Assembly (NCBI RefSeq): GCF_001424025.1
Contig: NZ_LMPZ01000002.1
Span: 542,714-606,713, forward strand
Direction of reading: 5' to 3'
DNA length: 64,000 nucleotides
Source of the DNA: Brevundimonas sp. Leaf363
GTDB lineage: Bacteria > Pseudomonadota > Alphaproteobacteria > Caulobacterales > Caulobacteraceae
Of the stretch, positions 42,497-49,911 are shown piece by piece. Every line of letters begins with the position of its first letter. Position 1 is the stretch's first letter. The translations under genes and the position numbers were made by a program. Below the pieces are notes generated by a model that saw nothing but the letters and a program-made list of their open reading frames with translations, made no database searches and was not told the origin of the DNA.

Positions 42497-42787
42497 ATGA
42501 CCGATCCGATCGAAGCCGAAATCTTTTCGCAACTGGCCCGCAAGGAGCCGGGCAAGTCCATCGACCCCTCCGAGGTCGCCAAGGTGCTTCAGCCTGAGCG
42601 CTGGCAACGGGTGATGAGCAAGGTGCGCGGCGTCGCCGTCGGCCTGGCCCGCGAGGGCCGTCTGGTCATCACCAAGAAGGGCAAGCCGGTCGATCCCGCC
42701 GGCTTCAAGGGCGTCATCCGCTTCCGCCTGCCGGTCGAGGGCGATGTCCTGCCCGAGCCGAAGCCCGAGGCCGCGACCGAGGAATGA
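42497..42787 (+). CDS. DUF3253 domain-containing protein
   Basis: A 96-residue cytosolic protein starting MTDPIEAEIFSQLARKEPGK. It matches the DUF3253 pattern: IDPSEVAKVLQPERWQRVMSKVRGVAVGLAREGRLVITKKGKPVD, a winged-helix-like fold in which the family often ends FKGVIRFRL. The function is unknown; the fold suggests nucleic acid or protein binding. The stop overlaps the hydrolase ATG (ATGA), so the two are coupled. It shares a 44 bp divergent start region with the thioesterase gene. Confidence 0.87.
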   Translation: MTDPIEAEIFSQLARKEPGKSIDPSEVAKVLQPERWQRVMSKVRGVAVGLAREGRLVITKKGKPVDPAGFKGVIRFRLPVEGDVLPEPKPEAATEE

Positions 42788-43806
42788 TCCGCGGGGCGGC
42801 CTTGGCGATGGTGCTGGCGGCGCTCGGCGCCTGCGCGCCCTACGTCCAGCCGCCGCTGCATCCCGCCGCCGATTTCGCTGGCCCCGCTATCCGGCCGCGC
42901 GACGACAACACCGGCGTTCTGGTCATGGAGGACGGCGCGCGGCTGCCGTACCTGCACTGGGCGCCCGAAGGACGACCGACGGCTGTCGTCGTCGCTTTGC
43001 ACGGCATGAACGACCATGACGCCTCGTTCCGACTGGCCGGGCCGTGGTGGGCCGAGCATGGCGTCGAGACGTACGCCTATGATCAGCGCGGCTTTGGCCA
43101 AGCCCCCGGCCGCGGTCTCTGGGCCGGGCAGGACCGGATGGTCGAGGATGTGCGCCAGGCGGTGGCTCTGGTGCGTGGCGCTCGGCCGGGCGTGCCGGTC
43201 GTCGTCATCGGCGAGAGCATGGGGGGATCGGTCGCCGTCGCCGCCTTTGCTTCGGATCGCCCGCCTGCCGCCGACCGCGTCATCCTGCTGGCCCCCGGCG
43301 TCTGGGGCTGGTCCAGCCAGCCGCTGGCCAACCGGGCGGCCCTGTGGCTGGCCGCGCGCGCCATGGGCGATCTGGCCTTAGAGCCGCCCGAGTTCGTCGC
43401 GCGCCTGATCCGCGCGTCCAGCAACACCGCAGAACTGGTTCGCAACGGGCGGGATCCCGACAGCATACTGGCGACGCGGTTCGACGCCGTTTCGGGACTG
43501 GTCGACCTGATGGAGACGGCCAGCCGCCACCTTGGCGACATCCGCACGCCGGCGCTGTTGATGTACGGCGCCAACGATCAGGTCGTGGAGAAGGGACCGA
43601 TGAAACTGGCCCTTCAGCGCGCGGGCAGCCCGCCCAACCTCCGCACGGCCTATTACGAAAAGGGCTGGCACCTGCTGAACCGCGACCTGGACGCCGAGAC
43701 TGTCTATCGCGATGTGCTGGCCTATCTGGCGGACCCCGCCGCGCCTCTGCCGTCCGGCGCGCCGCCCGTCCTGCCGGCTCTGATCGCGGAATCGTCCGGG
43801 CGTTAA
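42784..43806 (+). CDS. Lipoprotein alpha/beta hydrolase (monoacylglycerol lipase-like)
   Basis: Serine hydrolase of 340 residues with a lipoprotein signal (MIRGAALAMVLAALGAC, lipid Cys17). The nucleophile elbow is GESMGGS (Ser145), the acid is probably Asp in MYGANDQVVEKG, and the His is in YEKGWHLLNRD. DQRGFGQAPGRG and VALHGMNDH are the usual oxyanion and loop segments of the monoacylglycerol lipase/lysophospholipase branch. A lid region with DLALEPPEFVARLIRASSNT is visible. Being a lipoprotein suggests action at the envelope. Its TAA stop is part of a CtrA-like site preceding fliF. Confidence 0.86.
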   Translation: MIRGAALAMVLAALGACAPYVQPPLHPAADFAGPAIRPRDDNTGVLVMEDGARLPYLHWAPEGRPTAVVVALHGMNDHDASFRLAGPWWAEHGVETYAYDQRGFGQAPGRGLWAGQDRMVEDVRQAVALVRGARPGVPVVVIGESMGGSVAVAAFASDRPPAADRVILLAPGVWGWSSQPLANRAALWLAARAMGDLALEPPEFVARLIRASSNTAELVRNGRDPDSILATRFDAVSGLVDLMETASRHLGDIRTPALLMYGANDQVVEKGPMKLALQRAGSPPNLRTAYYEKGWHLLNRDLDAETVYRDVLAYLADPAAPLPSGAPPVLPALIAESSGR

Positions 43807-43829
43807 GCCCCCTTAACGAGGCGTTTACC
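43803..43829 (+). promoter_or_regulatory. CtrA-like binding sites upstream of fliF
   Basis: Three TTAA-like words: TTAA at 43803-43806 (containing the hydrolase stop), TTAA at 43813-43816 and TTTACC at 43824-43829. The first pair is spaced by 6 bases; the second and third by 7, which is the CtrA spacing (TTAA-N7-TTAAC) with one mismatch. Caulobacter fliF is a class II flagellar gene activated by CtrA, so position and logic fit. The fliF start is 65 bases downstream. Confidence 0.5.
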
Positions 43830-43894
43830 ACGCGGGCGGCACTTTCTGCCTAGCGGGTCGTCTGTGGGGGCCCGCCAGTATCGAGGCGGGACGC

Positions 43895-45550
43895 GTGGGC
43901 GGCTTTACGGCGGCGTTGCAAAGGTTTGGGATCGGTCGTCTGGCGGCCGTCCTGGGCGTGGCCGCGGGCGTCGCCGCCGTGCTGGTCGCCATCATGCTGC
44001 GGATCGGCCAGGCGCCGGACGCACTGCTGTATTCCAACCTCGACCTGCGCGAGGCGTCGGAAATCACGGCGGCCCTGGAGCAGGGCAACATCAAGTACAG
44101 CACCAAGGGCGACGGCTCGACCATCATGGTCAGCCGCGACGACGTCGGCTCGGCGCGCCTGATGCTGGCCGGCAAGGGTCTCGTGACCTCTGGCTCTGTC
44201 GGGTACGAAATCTTCGACAACCAGTCGGTGCTGGGCCAGACCGAGTTCCAGCAGCAGCTGAACGAACAGCGCGCCCTGCAGGGCGAACTGGCGCGCACCA
44301 TCATGTCGATGCGCGGCATCTCCTCGGCCCGCGTGCAGATCGTCATGCCGCGCCGCGAGATGTTCCAGGCCAACTCGCAGGAGCCGACCGCCGCGGTCGT
44401 CGTGGGCCTGGGCGGCCGCGACCTCAGCAACGATCAGGTCCGCGCTATCCGCAACGTCGTCGCCTCCTCGGTGCCGAACCTGAAGCCCGCGCGCGTCACC
44501 GTCGTGGACGACACCAACCGCACCCTGGCCGCCGGCACGGATGACGAGGGCTTCACCGCCGCCTCGGCCGAGCAGTCGCGCGCCAACACAGAGGGCCAGC
44601 TGCAGGCCCGGATCAAGGATCTGGTCGAGGGCGTCGTCGGCGCCGGCGCGGCCCGCGTGCAGGTGACGGCCGACATCGACCACAGCCGCTCAACCACCCA
44701 GGAGCAGAAGTTCGACCCGGACGGCCAGGTCGTCCGATCGACCTCGACCAACGGTTCGGAATCCTCGGACACCTCAGGCCAGCCCGACGGCGCCGCGACC
44801 GCCACCGCCAACATTCCGGGCGGCGCGGCGCCGGCCGTCACGCCGGCCGGTTCGCGCGACACCCAGACGGGCGAGACCACCAACTACGAAATCTCGAACA
44901 CGACCACGACGACCGTGCGCGAGGCGGGCGAGATCAAGCGTCTGGCCGTCTCGGTCGCCATCGACGGCAAATGGACCCCCGCCGCCGACGGCAAGGGCGA
45001 ACCGACCTACGCCGCCCGCACGCCGCAGGAGATCGAGCAGATCAAGTCGCTGGTCGCGGCGGCGGTCGGCATCGACCCGGCGCGCGGCGACAAGATCGAG
45101 GTGCTGAACGTCCGCTTCAACCGCGACACGCCCGCCATCGGCGGCACGGACGGCGGTCCCTCGATGTTCAACTTCTCCAAGGACGACATCATGCGGGGGG
45201 TGGAGCTCTTGGTCCTGCTGGTGACCGGCCTGCTGCTGATCTTCTTCGTCCTGCGCCCCCTGCTGAAGACGGCCTCGACGCCGGGCTCCGGCGGCCTGGT
45301 CATGGCCGGCCCGAACGGCACCACTATCACCTCGCTGCAGACCAGCATCGTCGGCGGCGCGGGTGACCCGATGGGCGCCGGCGGCGGTCATGCCCAGTTG
45401 GGCGGTCCGTCCGAGATGGACCAGCGGCTCGACATCGCCCGCATCGAGGGCCAGGTGAAGGCGTCGTCCGTCAAGAAGGTCGCCGAGTTCGTCGAGCGCC
45501 ATCCGGATGAAAGCTCGGCCATCCTGCGCAGCTGGGTGCACGAAGGCTGA
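43895..45550 (+). CDS. fliF: Flagellar MS-ring protein FliF
   Basis: Builds the inner-membrane MS ring, the platform of the flagellar basal body. The 551 residues begin at GTG 43895; an N-terminal span (about 18-43) is followed by the YscJ/FliF periplasmic domains ([20 protein letters not shown], then [28 protein letters not shown]). A second span lies at about 430-450 ([23 protein letters not shown]). The cytoplasmic C-terminus ([23 protein letters not shown]) is the FliG-binding segment. It overlaps fliG by one base. It is first in the operon and preceded by CtrA-like sites. Confidence 0.95.
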   Translation: MGGFTAALQRFGIGRLAAVLGVAAGVAAVLVAIMLRIGQAPDALLYSNLDLREASEITAALEQGNIKYSTKGDGSTIMVSRDDVGSARLMLAGKGLVTSGSVGYEIFDNQSVLGQTEFQQQLNEQRALQGELARTIMSMRGISSARVQIVMPRREMFQANSQEPTAAVVVGLGGRDLSNDQVRAIRNVVASSVPNLKPARVTVVDDTNRTLAAGTDDEGFTAASAEQSRANTEGQLQARIKDLVEGVVGAGAARVQVTADIDHSRSTTQEQKFDPDGQVVRSTSTNGSESSDTSGQPDGAATATANIPGGAAPAVTPAGSRDTQTGETTNYEISNTTTTTVREAGEIKRLAVSVAIDGKWTPAADGKGEPTYAARTPQEIEQIKSLVAAAVGIDPARGDKIEVLNVRFNRDTPAIGGTDGGPSMFNFSKDDIMRGVELLVLLVTGLLLIFFVLRPLLKTASTPGSGGLVMAGPNGTTITSLQTSIVGGAGDPMGAGGGHAQLGGPSEMDQRLDIARIEGQVKASSVKKVAEFVERHPDESSAILRSWVHEG

Positions 45551-46587
45551 TGGCCGCCCGTCTCGTCTCGAAACGTCCGGCCGTAGAAGACGCCCGCAAG
45601 CTGACGGGGCCCGAGAAGGCCGCCGTCATCCTGCTGTCGCTCGGCGAAGAGCACACGCGTCTGTGGCAGGGCCTGGACGAGGACGAAATCAAGGAAATCT
45701 CCCAGGCCATGGCCGGCTTGGGCACCGTCAGTTCGCAGGTCGTCGAGGAGCTGCTGGTCGAATTCGTCTCGGGCATGAGCGGTTCGGGCGCCGTGATGGG
45801 CAGCTTCGAGCAGACCCAGCGCCTGCTGGCCGCCTTCATGCCGGCGGAACGCGTCGACGGCCTGATGGAGGAAATCCGCGGTCCCGCCGGGCGGACCATG
45901 TGGGACAAGTTGGGCAATGTGAACGAGGCCGTTCTCGCCAACTATCTGAAGAACGAATATCCGCAGACGGTCGCGGTGGTCCTGTCCAAGGTTAAGTCGG
46001 ACCACGCTGCGCGCGTGCTGACGGCGCTGCCCGAGGACTTCGCCCTGGAGTGCGTGCAGCGGATGCTGCGCATGGAGCCGGTGCAGCGCGAGATCCTGGA
46101 CAAGATCGAACAGACCCTGCGCAACGAGTTCATGTCGAACCTGGCGCGGACGTCCAAGCGCGACAGCCACGAGATGATGGCCGACATCTTCAACAGCTTC
46201 GATCGCCAGACCGAGGCCCGCTTCATCGGCGCGCTGGAAGAACGCAACCGTGAGGCGGCTGAACGCATCCGCGCGCTGATGTTCGTGTTCGAGGACCTGT
46301 CCAAGCTGGATCCGGGCGGCGTGCAGACGCTGCTGCGCGCGGTCGAGAAGGACCAGTTGGGCCTGGCGCTGAAAGGCGCCTCGGAATCCCTGCGCGAAAT
46401 GTTCTTCTCCAACATGTCAGAGCGCGCCGCCAAGATCATGCGCGAGGACATGGAGAGCATGGGGCCCGTCCGTCTGAAGGACGTCGACACCGCCCAGATG
46501 ACGATGGTGCAGGTGGCCAAGGACCTGGCCGCCAAGGGCGAGATCATGCTGGTCGGCCAGTCCGGCGACGACGAGCTGATCTACTGA
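45550..46587 (+). CDS. fliG: Flagellar motor switch protein FliG
   Basis: Switch-complex protein that contacts FliF, FliM and the stator MotA, generating torque. The 345 residues include the N-terminal [25 protein letters not shown], the middle-domain [23 protein letters not shown] and EHPQ-like [19 protein letters not shown]. The C-terminal charged helix region contains [30 protein letters not shown]. Length is normal. Its ATG shares the A of the fliF stop TGA. The next gene starts one base after its stop. Confidence 0.96.
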   Translation: MAARLVSKRPAVEDARKLTGPEKAAVILLSLGEEHTRLWQGLDEDEIKEISQAMAGLGTVSSQVVEELLVEFVSGMSGSGAVMGSFEQTQRLLAAFMPAERVDGLMEEIRGPAGRTMWDKLGNVNEAVLANYLKNEYPQTVAVVLSKVKSDHAARVLTALPEDFALECVQRMLRMEPVQREILDKIEQTLRNEFMSNLARTSKRDSHEMMADIFNSFDRQTEARFIGALEERNREAAERIRALMFVFEDLSKLDPGGVQTLLRAVEKDQLGLALKGASESLREMFFSNMSERAAKIMREDMESMGPVRLKDVDTAQMTMVQVAKDLAAKGEIMLVGQSGDDELIY

Positions 46588-46588
46588 C

Positions 46589-47230
46589 ATGACCCAGCAC
46601 CGCCCCTTCACCTTCGAGACCGAGTTCGACGCCGACGGCGGGGTCGTGCGCCCGTCGACCTTCCGGCCGATGAAGCGCTCCTACATGCCGGCCGAGGTCG
46701 AGGCTCTGACCGCCCAGGCCCGGCTGGAGGCCCGCCAGGCCGCGCTGGGCGAGGTAGAGAGCATGAAGGCGCAGGCCCTGAACGCCATCGCCCAGTCGGT
46801 GGTGTCCGCCATGCCGATGCTGGCGCAGGTCGCCAACCAGCACCGCGAACAGTCGGCCGCCCTGGCCATGGCGGCGGCGCGCTCTGTGTCCGGGGCGGCG
46901 CTGGACCGCTTCCCGCTGGGCGCGATGCAGACGGCGCTGGAGGCGCTGGGCCAGGAGATCGACGCCTCGCCCCGCCTGGTCATCCGCGCGCCGGGCCTGG
47001 ACGACAGCGGCCGCGCAGAAATCGAGAAACTGTGCGCCGACGCCGGCTTCGGCGGCCAGGTCGCTTTCCGCGGCGGCGCCGGTCCCACGGCCGCCTTCCA
47101 GCTGGAATGGGCCGACGGCCGCGCCGAGTTCGATCCTGACGCCGCCTTCGGCCGCATCGCCGAAGCCCTCTCATCGGCCCTGGCTTCCGAAGCCGGGCAC
47201 GCCGAAGCCCTCAACGAAAGGATGTCGTGA
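46589..47230 (+). CDS. flbE: FliH-type flagellar export regulator (Caulobacter FlbE)
   Basis: The 213 residues correspond to the FliH/YscL position of the operon, between fliG and fliN. In Caulobacter this gene is flbE. It has a variable N-terminus (MTQHRPFTFETEFDADGGVV), a long central helix (about 30-120, EVEALTAQARLEARQAALGEVESMKAQAL) expected to dimerise as a coiled coil, and a C-terminal alpha/beta domain (SPRLVIRAPGLDDSGRAEIEKL) that binds the FliI ATPase in FliH homologues. Sequence conservation is low, as usual for FliH; the call rests mainly on order and architecture. Its end overlaps the fliN start. Confidence 0.85.
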   Translation: MTQHRPFTFETEFDADGGVVRPSTFRPMKRSYMPAEVEALTAQARLEARQAALGEVESMKAQALNAIAQSVVSAMPMLAQVANQHREQSAALAMAAARSVSGAALDRFPLGAMQTALEALGQEIDASPRLVIRAPGLDDSGRAEIEKLCADAGFGGQVAFRGGAGPTAAFQLEWADGRAEFDPDAAFGRIAEALSSALASEAGHAEALNERMS

Positions 47231-47562
47231 TGGCCTCCGACGCCATGGCCCTGGAAGAGTTTCCGGACGGCACGAGTCTGAACCCCGTCGACGACGCGGG
47301 CGATAAGACCGCCGCCGACCTGGCCCCCGTCTTCGACGTGCCGGTCAACATCTCCGCCGTGCTGGGCAAGGCGCACATGTCGGTGTCGCAGCTCCTGAAG
47401 CTGAACCGCGGCAGCGTGCTGGAGCTGGACCGAAAGGTCGGCGAGGCGATCGACATCTTCGTCAACAACCGCCTGGTCGCGCGCGGCGAGGTGGTCGTCG
47501 TCGAGGACCGCCTGGGCGTGACCATGACGGAAATCATCAAGACCGAGGACTCGGGCGCCTAA
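47230..47562 (+). CDS. fliN: Flagellar motor switch protein FliN
   Basis: C-ring component that binds FliM and the export apparatus. The 110 residues have a variable acidic N-terminus (about 1-33) and the SpoA fold: VFDVPVNISAVLGKAHMSVSQLL, then GSVLELDRKVGEAIDIFVNNRLVARGEVVVVEDRLGVTMTEII, diagnostic for FliN. The start is ATG 47230 (or the GTG one codon earlier); either overlaps the flbE stop. AAAGGATG lies upstream. It is followed by a 36 bp gap with a strong ribosome binding site before flbD. Confidence 0.95.
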   Translation: MASDAMALEEFPDGTSLNPVDDAGDKTAADLAPVFDVPVNISAVLGKAHMSVSQLLKLNRGSVLELDRKVGEAIDIFVNNRLVARGEVVVVEDRLGVTMTEIIKTEDSGA

Positions 47563-47598
47563 GCGGCGACCGGCTGTAGAGATTAGAGGAGAAGACCC

Positions 47599-48984
47599 AT
47601 GCGGCTTCTGGTGGTTGGCAGGCTCAGCGGACAGCTGGCGACGGCAGTGAAGATGGCCATGGCGCACGGCGCCAAGGTCCATCACGTCGAGCGCGGCGAT
47701 CAGGCGACGGAGCAACTGCGTCGAGGGCAGGGGGCCGACCTGCTGATGGTCGACTACCGCGTAGACATCGGCGCCCTGATCGCCGCCAACGACGCCGAGC
47801 GCATCCATGTGCCGGTCGTGGCCTGCGGCGTGGACGCCAGCGCCACGGAGGCGGCCGACGCTATCCGCGCCGGGGCCAAGGAGTTCATCCCTCTGCCGCC
47901 CGAGGCGGACCTGATCGCAGCCGTCCTGTCGGCCGTCGCCGACGACGAGCGCCCGCTGATCTCGGCCGACCCGTCGATGAAGCACGTGATCCAGCTGGCA
48001 GACCAGGTCGCCCGCTCAGAAGCCTCCATCCTGATCACCGGCGAAAGCGGCGTCGGTAAGGAAGTCATGGCGCGCTATCTGCACGCCGGCTCCAAGCGCG
48101 CGGACCGCCCCTTCATCAGCGTCAACTGCGCCGCCATTCCCGACAACCTGCTGGAATCCGAGCTGTTCGGGCACGAGAAGGGCGCCTTCACCGGCGCCAT
48201 GGCCCGCCGCATCGGCAAGTTCGAGGAGGCCGACGGCGGCACGCTGCTGCTGGACGAAATCTCGGAGATGGACGTCCGGCTTCAGGCCAAGCTGCTGCGC
48301 GCCATTCAGGAGCGGGTGATCGACCGGGTAGGCGGCTCCAAGCCGGTGCCGGTCAATATCCGCATCATCGCCACGTCAAACCGCGACCTGGCCAAGTCGG
48401 TGGCCGAGGGCAGCTTCCGCGAGGATCTGCTCTATCGCCTGAACGTCGTGAACCTACGCCTGCCCAGCCTGCGTGAACGCCCGGGCGACATCGCCGTCCT
48501 GGCGGATCACTTCATCAAGAAATACGCCGCCGCCAACGGCATGCCGGCCAAGCCGATCTCGGTTGACGCCCGCCGCGCCCTGACCGCCCACCGCTGGGCG
48601 GGCAACGTGCGCGAACTTGAGAACGCCATGCACCGCGCGGTGCTGCTGTCGGTTGGACCGGAGATTGACGTCGATGCCATCCGCCTGCCGGACGGTCAGC
48701 CGCTCAGCGCCGGAGGGGCCACCCCGTACGACGCCGGCCCGGCCGGTCGCGCCGCCCAAGTCGCCGACGCCATGACCCGCAGCTACGTCGGCCAGACGGT
48801 GGCGGCGATGGAGAAGACGCTGATCCTCGACACCCTGTCGCACTGCCTGGGCAACCGCACCCATGCGGCGAACATCTTGGGCATCTCGATCCGCACCCTG
48901 CGCAACAAGCTGAACGAATACGCCGACGAAGGCACGCCGATCCCGGCGCCCCAGTCTGGCGTCGCGGGCCTGAGCGCGGCCTGA
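47599..48984 (+). CDS. flbD: Sigma-54-dependent flagellar regulator FlbD
   Basis: Enhancer-binding activator of late (class III/IV) flagellar genes and repressor of fliF in Caulobacter. The 461 residues have a receiver-like domain (about 1-115), an AAA+ domain (about 130-365: Walker A TGESGVGKEVM, sigma-54 contact GAFTGA, Walker B LLLDEISEMD) and a C-terminal Fis-type helix-turn-helix (NRTHAANILGISIRTLRNKL). The receiver lacks the acidic pocket (MRLLVVGRLSG) though an Asp at 52 remains. This fits the FliX-controlled, phosphorylation-independent FlbD as I recall it. AGAGGAGAAG precedes the ATG. Confidence 0.94.
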   Translation: MRLLVVGRLSGQLATAVKMAMAHGAKVHHVERGDQATEQLRRGQGADLLMVDYRVDIGALIAANDAERIHVPVVACGVDASATEAADAIRAGAKEFIPLPPEADLIAAVLSAVADDERPLISADPSMKHVIQLADQVARSEASILITGESGVGKEVMARYLHAGSKRADRPFISVNCAAIPDNLLESELFGHEKGAFTGAMARRIGKFEEADGGTLLLDEISEMDVRLQAKLLRAIQERVIDRVGGSKPVPVNIRIIATSNRDLAKSVAEGSFREDLLYRLNVVNLRLPSLRERPGDIAVLADHFIKKYAAANGMPAKPISVDARRALTAHRWAGNVRELENAMHRAVLLSVGPEIDVDAIRLPDGQPLSAGGATPYDAGPAGRAAQVADAMTRSYVGQTVAAMEKTLILDTLSHCLGNRTHAANILGISIRTLRNKLNEYADEGTPIPAPQSGVAGLSAA

Positions 48985-48987
48985 CGG

Positions 48988-49911
48988 ATGAGAGGCGGCG
49001 CGGATCGAAGGCATGTTCTGAGCGGACTGGCGGGGCTTGGTCTCGTCGGCTGCGGACCCGCGCCGGCCGCGTCAGAAGTCGAGGGCCGCGTGGCCGCCAC
49101 GGACACGGTGCTGGACCTGTCCGGGCTGGAGCGTGCGGACGGGGGTCGCATCGGATCCGCCGCCCACAACACCGCGACGGGGGAGAGGCTCCACTGGCGC
49201 GGTGACGAACGCTTCGTCTACTGCTCGACCTTCAAGATGTATCTGGCCGCCGCGACCCTGATGCGTGTGCAGGCAGGCGAAGAGCGGCTGGACCGCCGCA
49301 TCCCGATCACGCGCGCCGACATGATCAACCACGCGCCAGTGACCCAGCCGGCTGTCGGCGCCGGCCTTACGGTCGAGCAGCTAATGAAGGGCACGGTCGA
49401 GGTCTCTGACAATCCGGCCGCCAATCTGCTGTTGAAGGCGATGGGCGGGCTCGAGACCATGCAGGCCTTCTATCGCGGCCTCGGCGACCCCTCGACGCGC
49501 GTGGACCGCTTCGAGCCGGAGATGAACCGCCTGGACGGCAACAAGGACACGATCACCCCGTCCCAGTCAGTCGCGAACATGCAGCGCCTGTTCATCGATC
49601 CGGCCTCGCCTCTGTCGGCGGCCTCGAAAGCGATGCTGCTGGGCTGGATGACCACGTCGCCGACCGGGACGGACCGCCTCAAGGGCGGCGTGCCGGCAGG
49701 ATGGCGCGTAGCGCACAAGACGGGCACCGGCGGCTATGGCCCGACCAACGACATCGGCGTTCTGTATCCGCCCTCGGGCGCGCCGGTCATCGTCGCCGCC
49801 TACTATCACGCCACCCGCGACACGACGGACGCCCGGAACGCGGCGGTGATCGCAGCCGCGACGCGCCTGGCCCTGGCCAGCTTCAACCTGACGACGCCCG
49901 ACCATGTCTGA
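48988..49911 (+). CDS. bla: Class A beta-lactamase within the flagellar operon
   Basis: Serine beta-lactamase of 307 residues. All class A elements are intact and spaced exactly as in Ambler numbering plus 10: Ser80-Thr-Phe-Lys83 (STFK), Ser140-Asp-Asn142 (SDN), Glu176 in RFEPEMN (general base with Asn) and Lys244-Thr-Gly (KTG). The residue before the nucleophile is Cys (C69 equivalent), as in some carbapenemases, but the partner Cys of KPC-type enzymes is missing (TGTGGYG). The N-terminus has RR plus a lipobox (LVGC), so it may be exported as a lipoprotein. It starts 3 bp after flbD and overlaps flhA by 8 bp. Its spectrum cannot be predicted. Confidence 0.93.
   Translation: MRGGADRRHVLSGLAGLGLVGCGPAPAASEVEGRVAATDTVLDLSGLERADGGRIGSAAHNTATGERLHWRGDERFVYCSTFKMYLAAATLMRVQAGEERLDRRIPITRADMINHAPVTQPAVGAGLTVEQLMKGTVEVSDNPAANLLLKAMGGLETMQAFYRGLGDPSTRVDRFEPEMNRLDGNKDTITPSQSVANMQRLFIDPASPLSAASKAMLLGWMTTSPTGTDRLKGGVPAGWRVAHKTGTGGYGPTNDIGVLYPPSGAPVIVAAYYHATRDTTDARNAAVIAAATRLALASFNLTTPDHV

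Noticed and set aside
48988..49911. KPC-like carbapenemase disulfide in the beta-lactamase
   Set aside because: The Cys before the nucleophile Ser is present, but the partner Cys after KTG is replaced (TGTGGYG), so the disulfide cannot form. No carbapenemase call is made.
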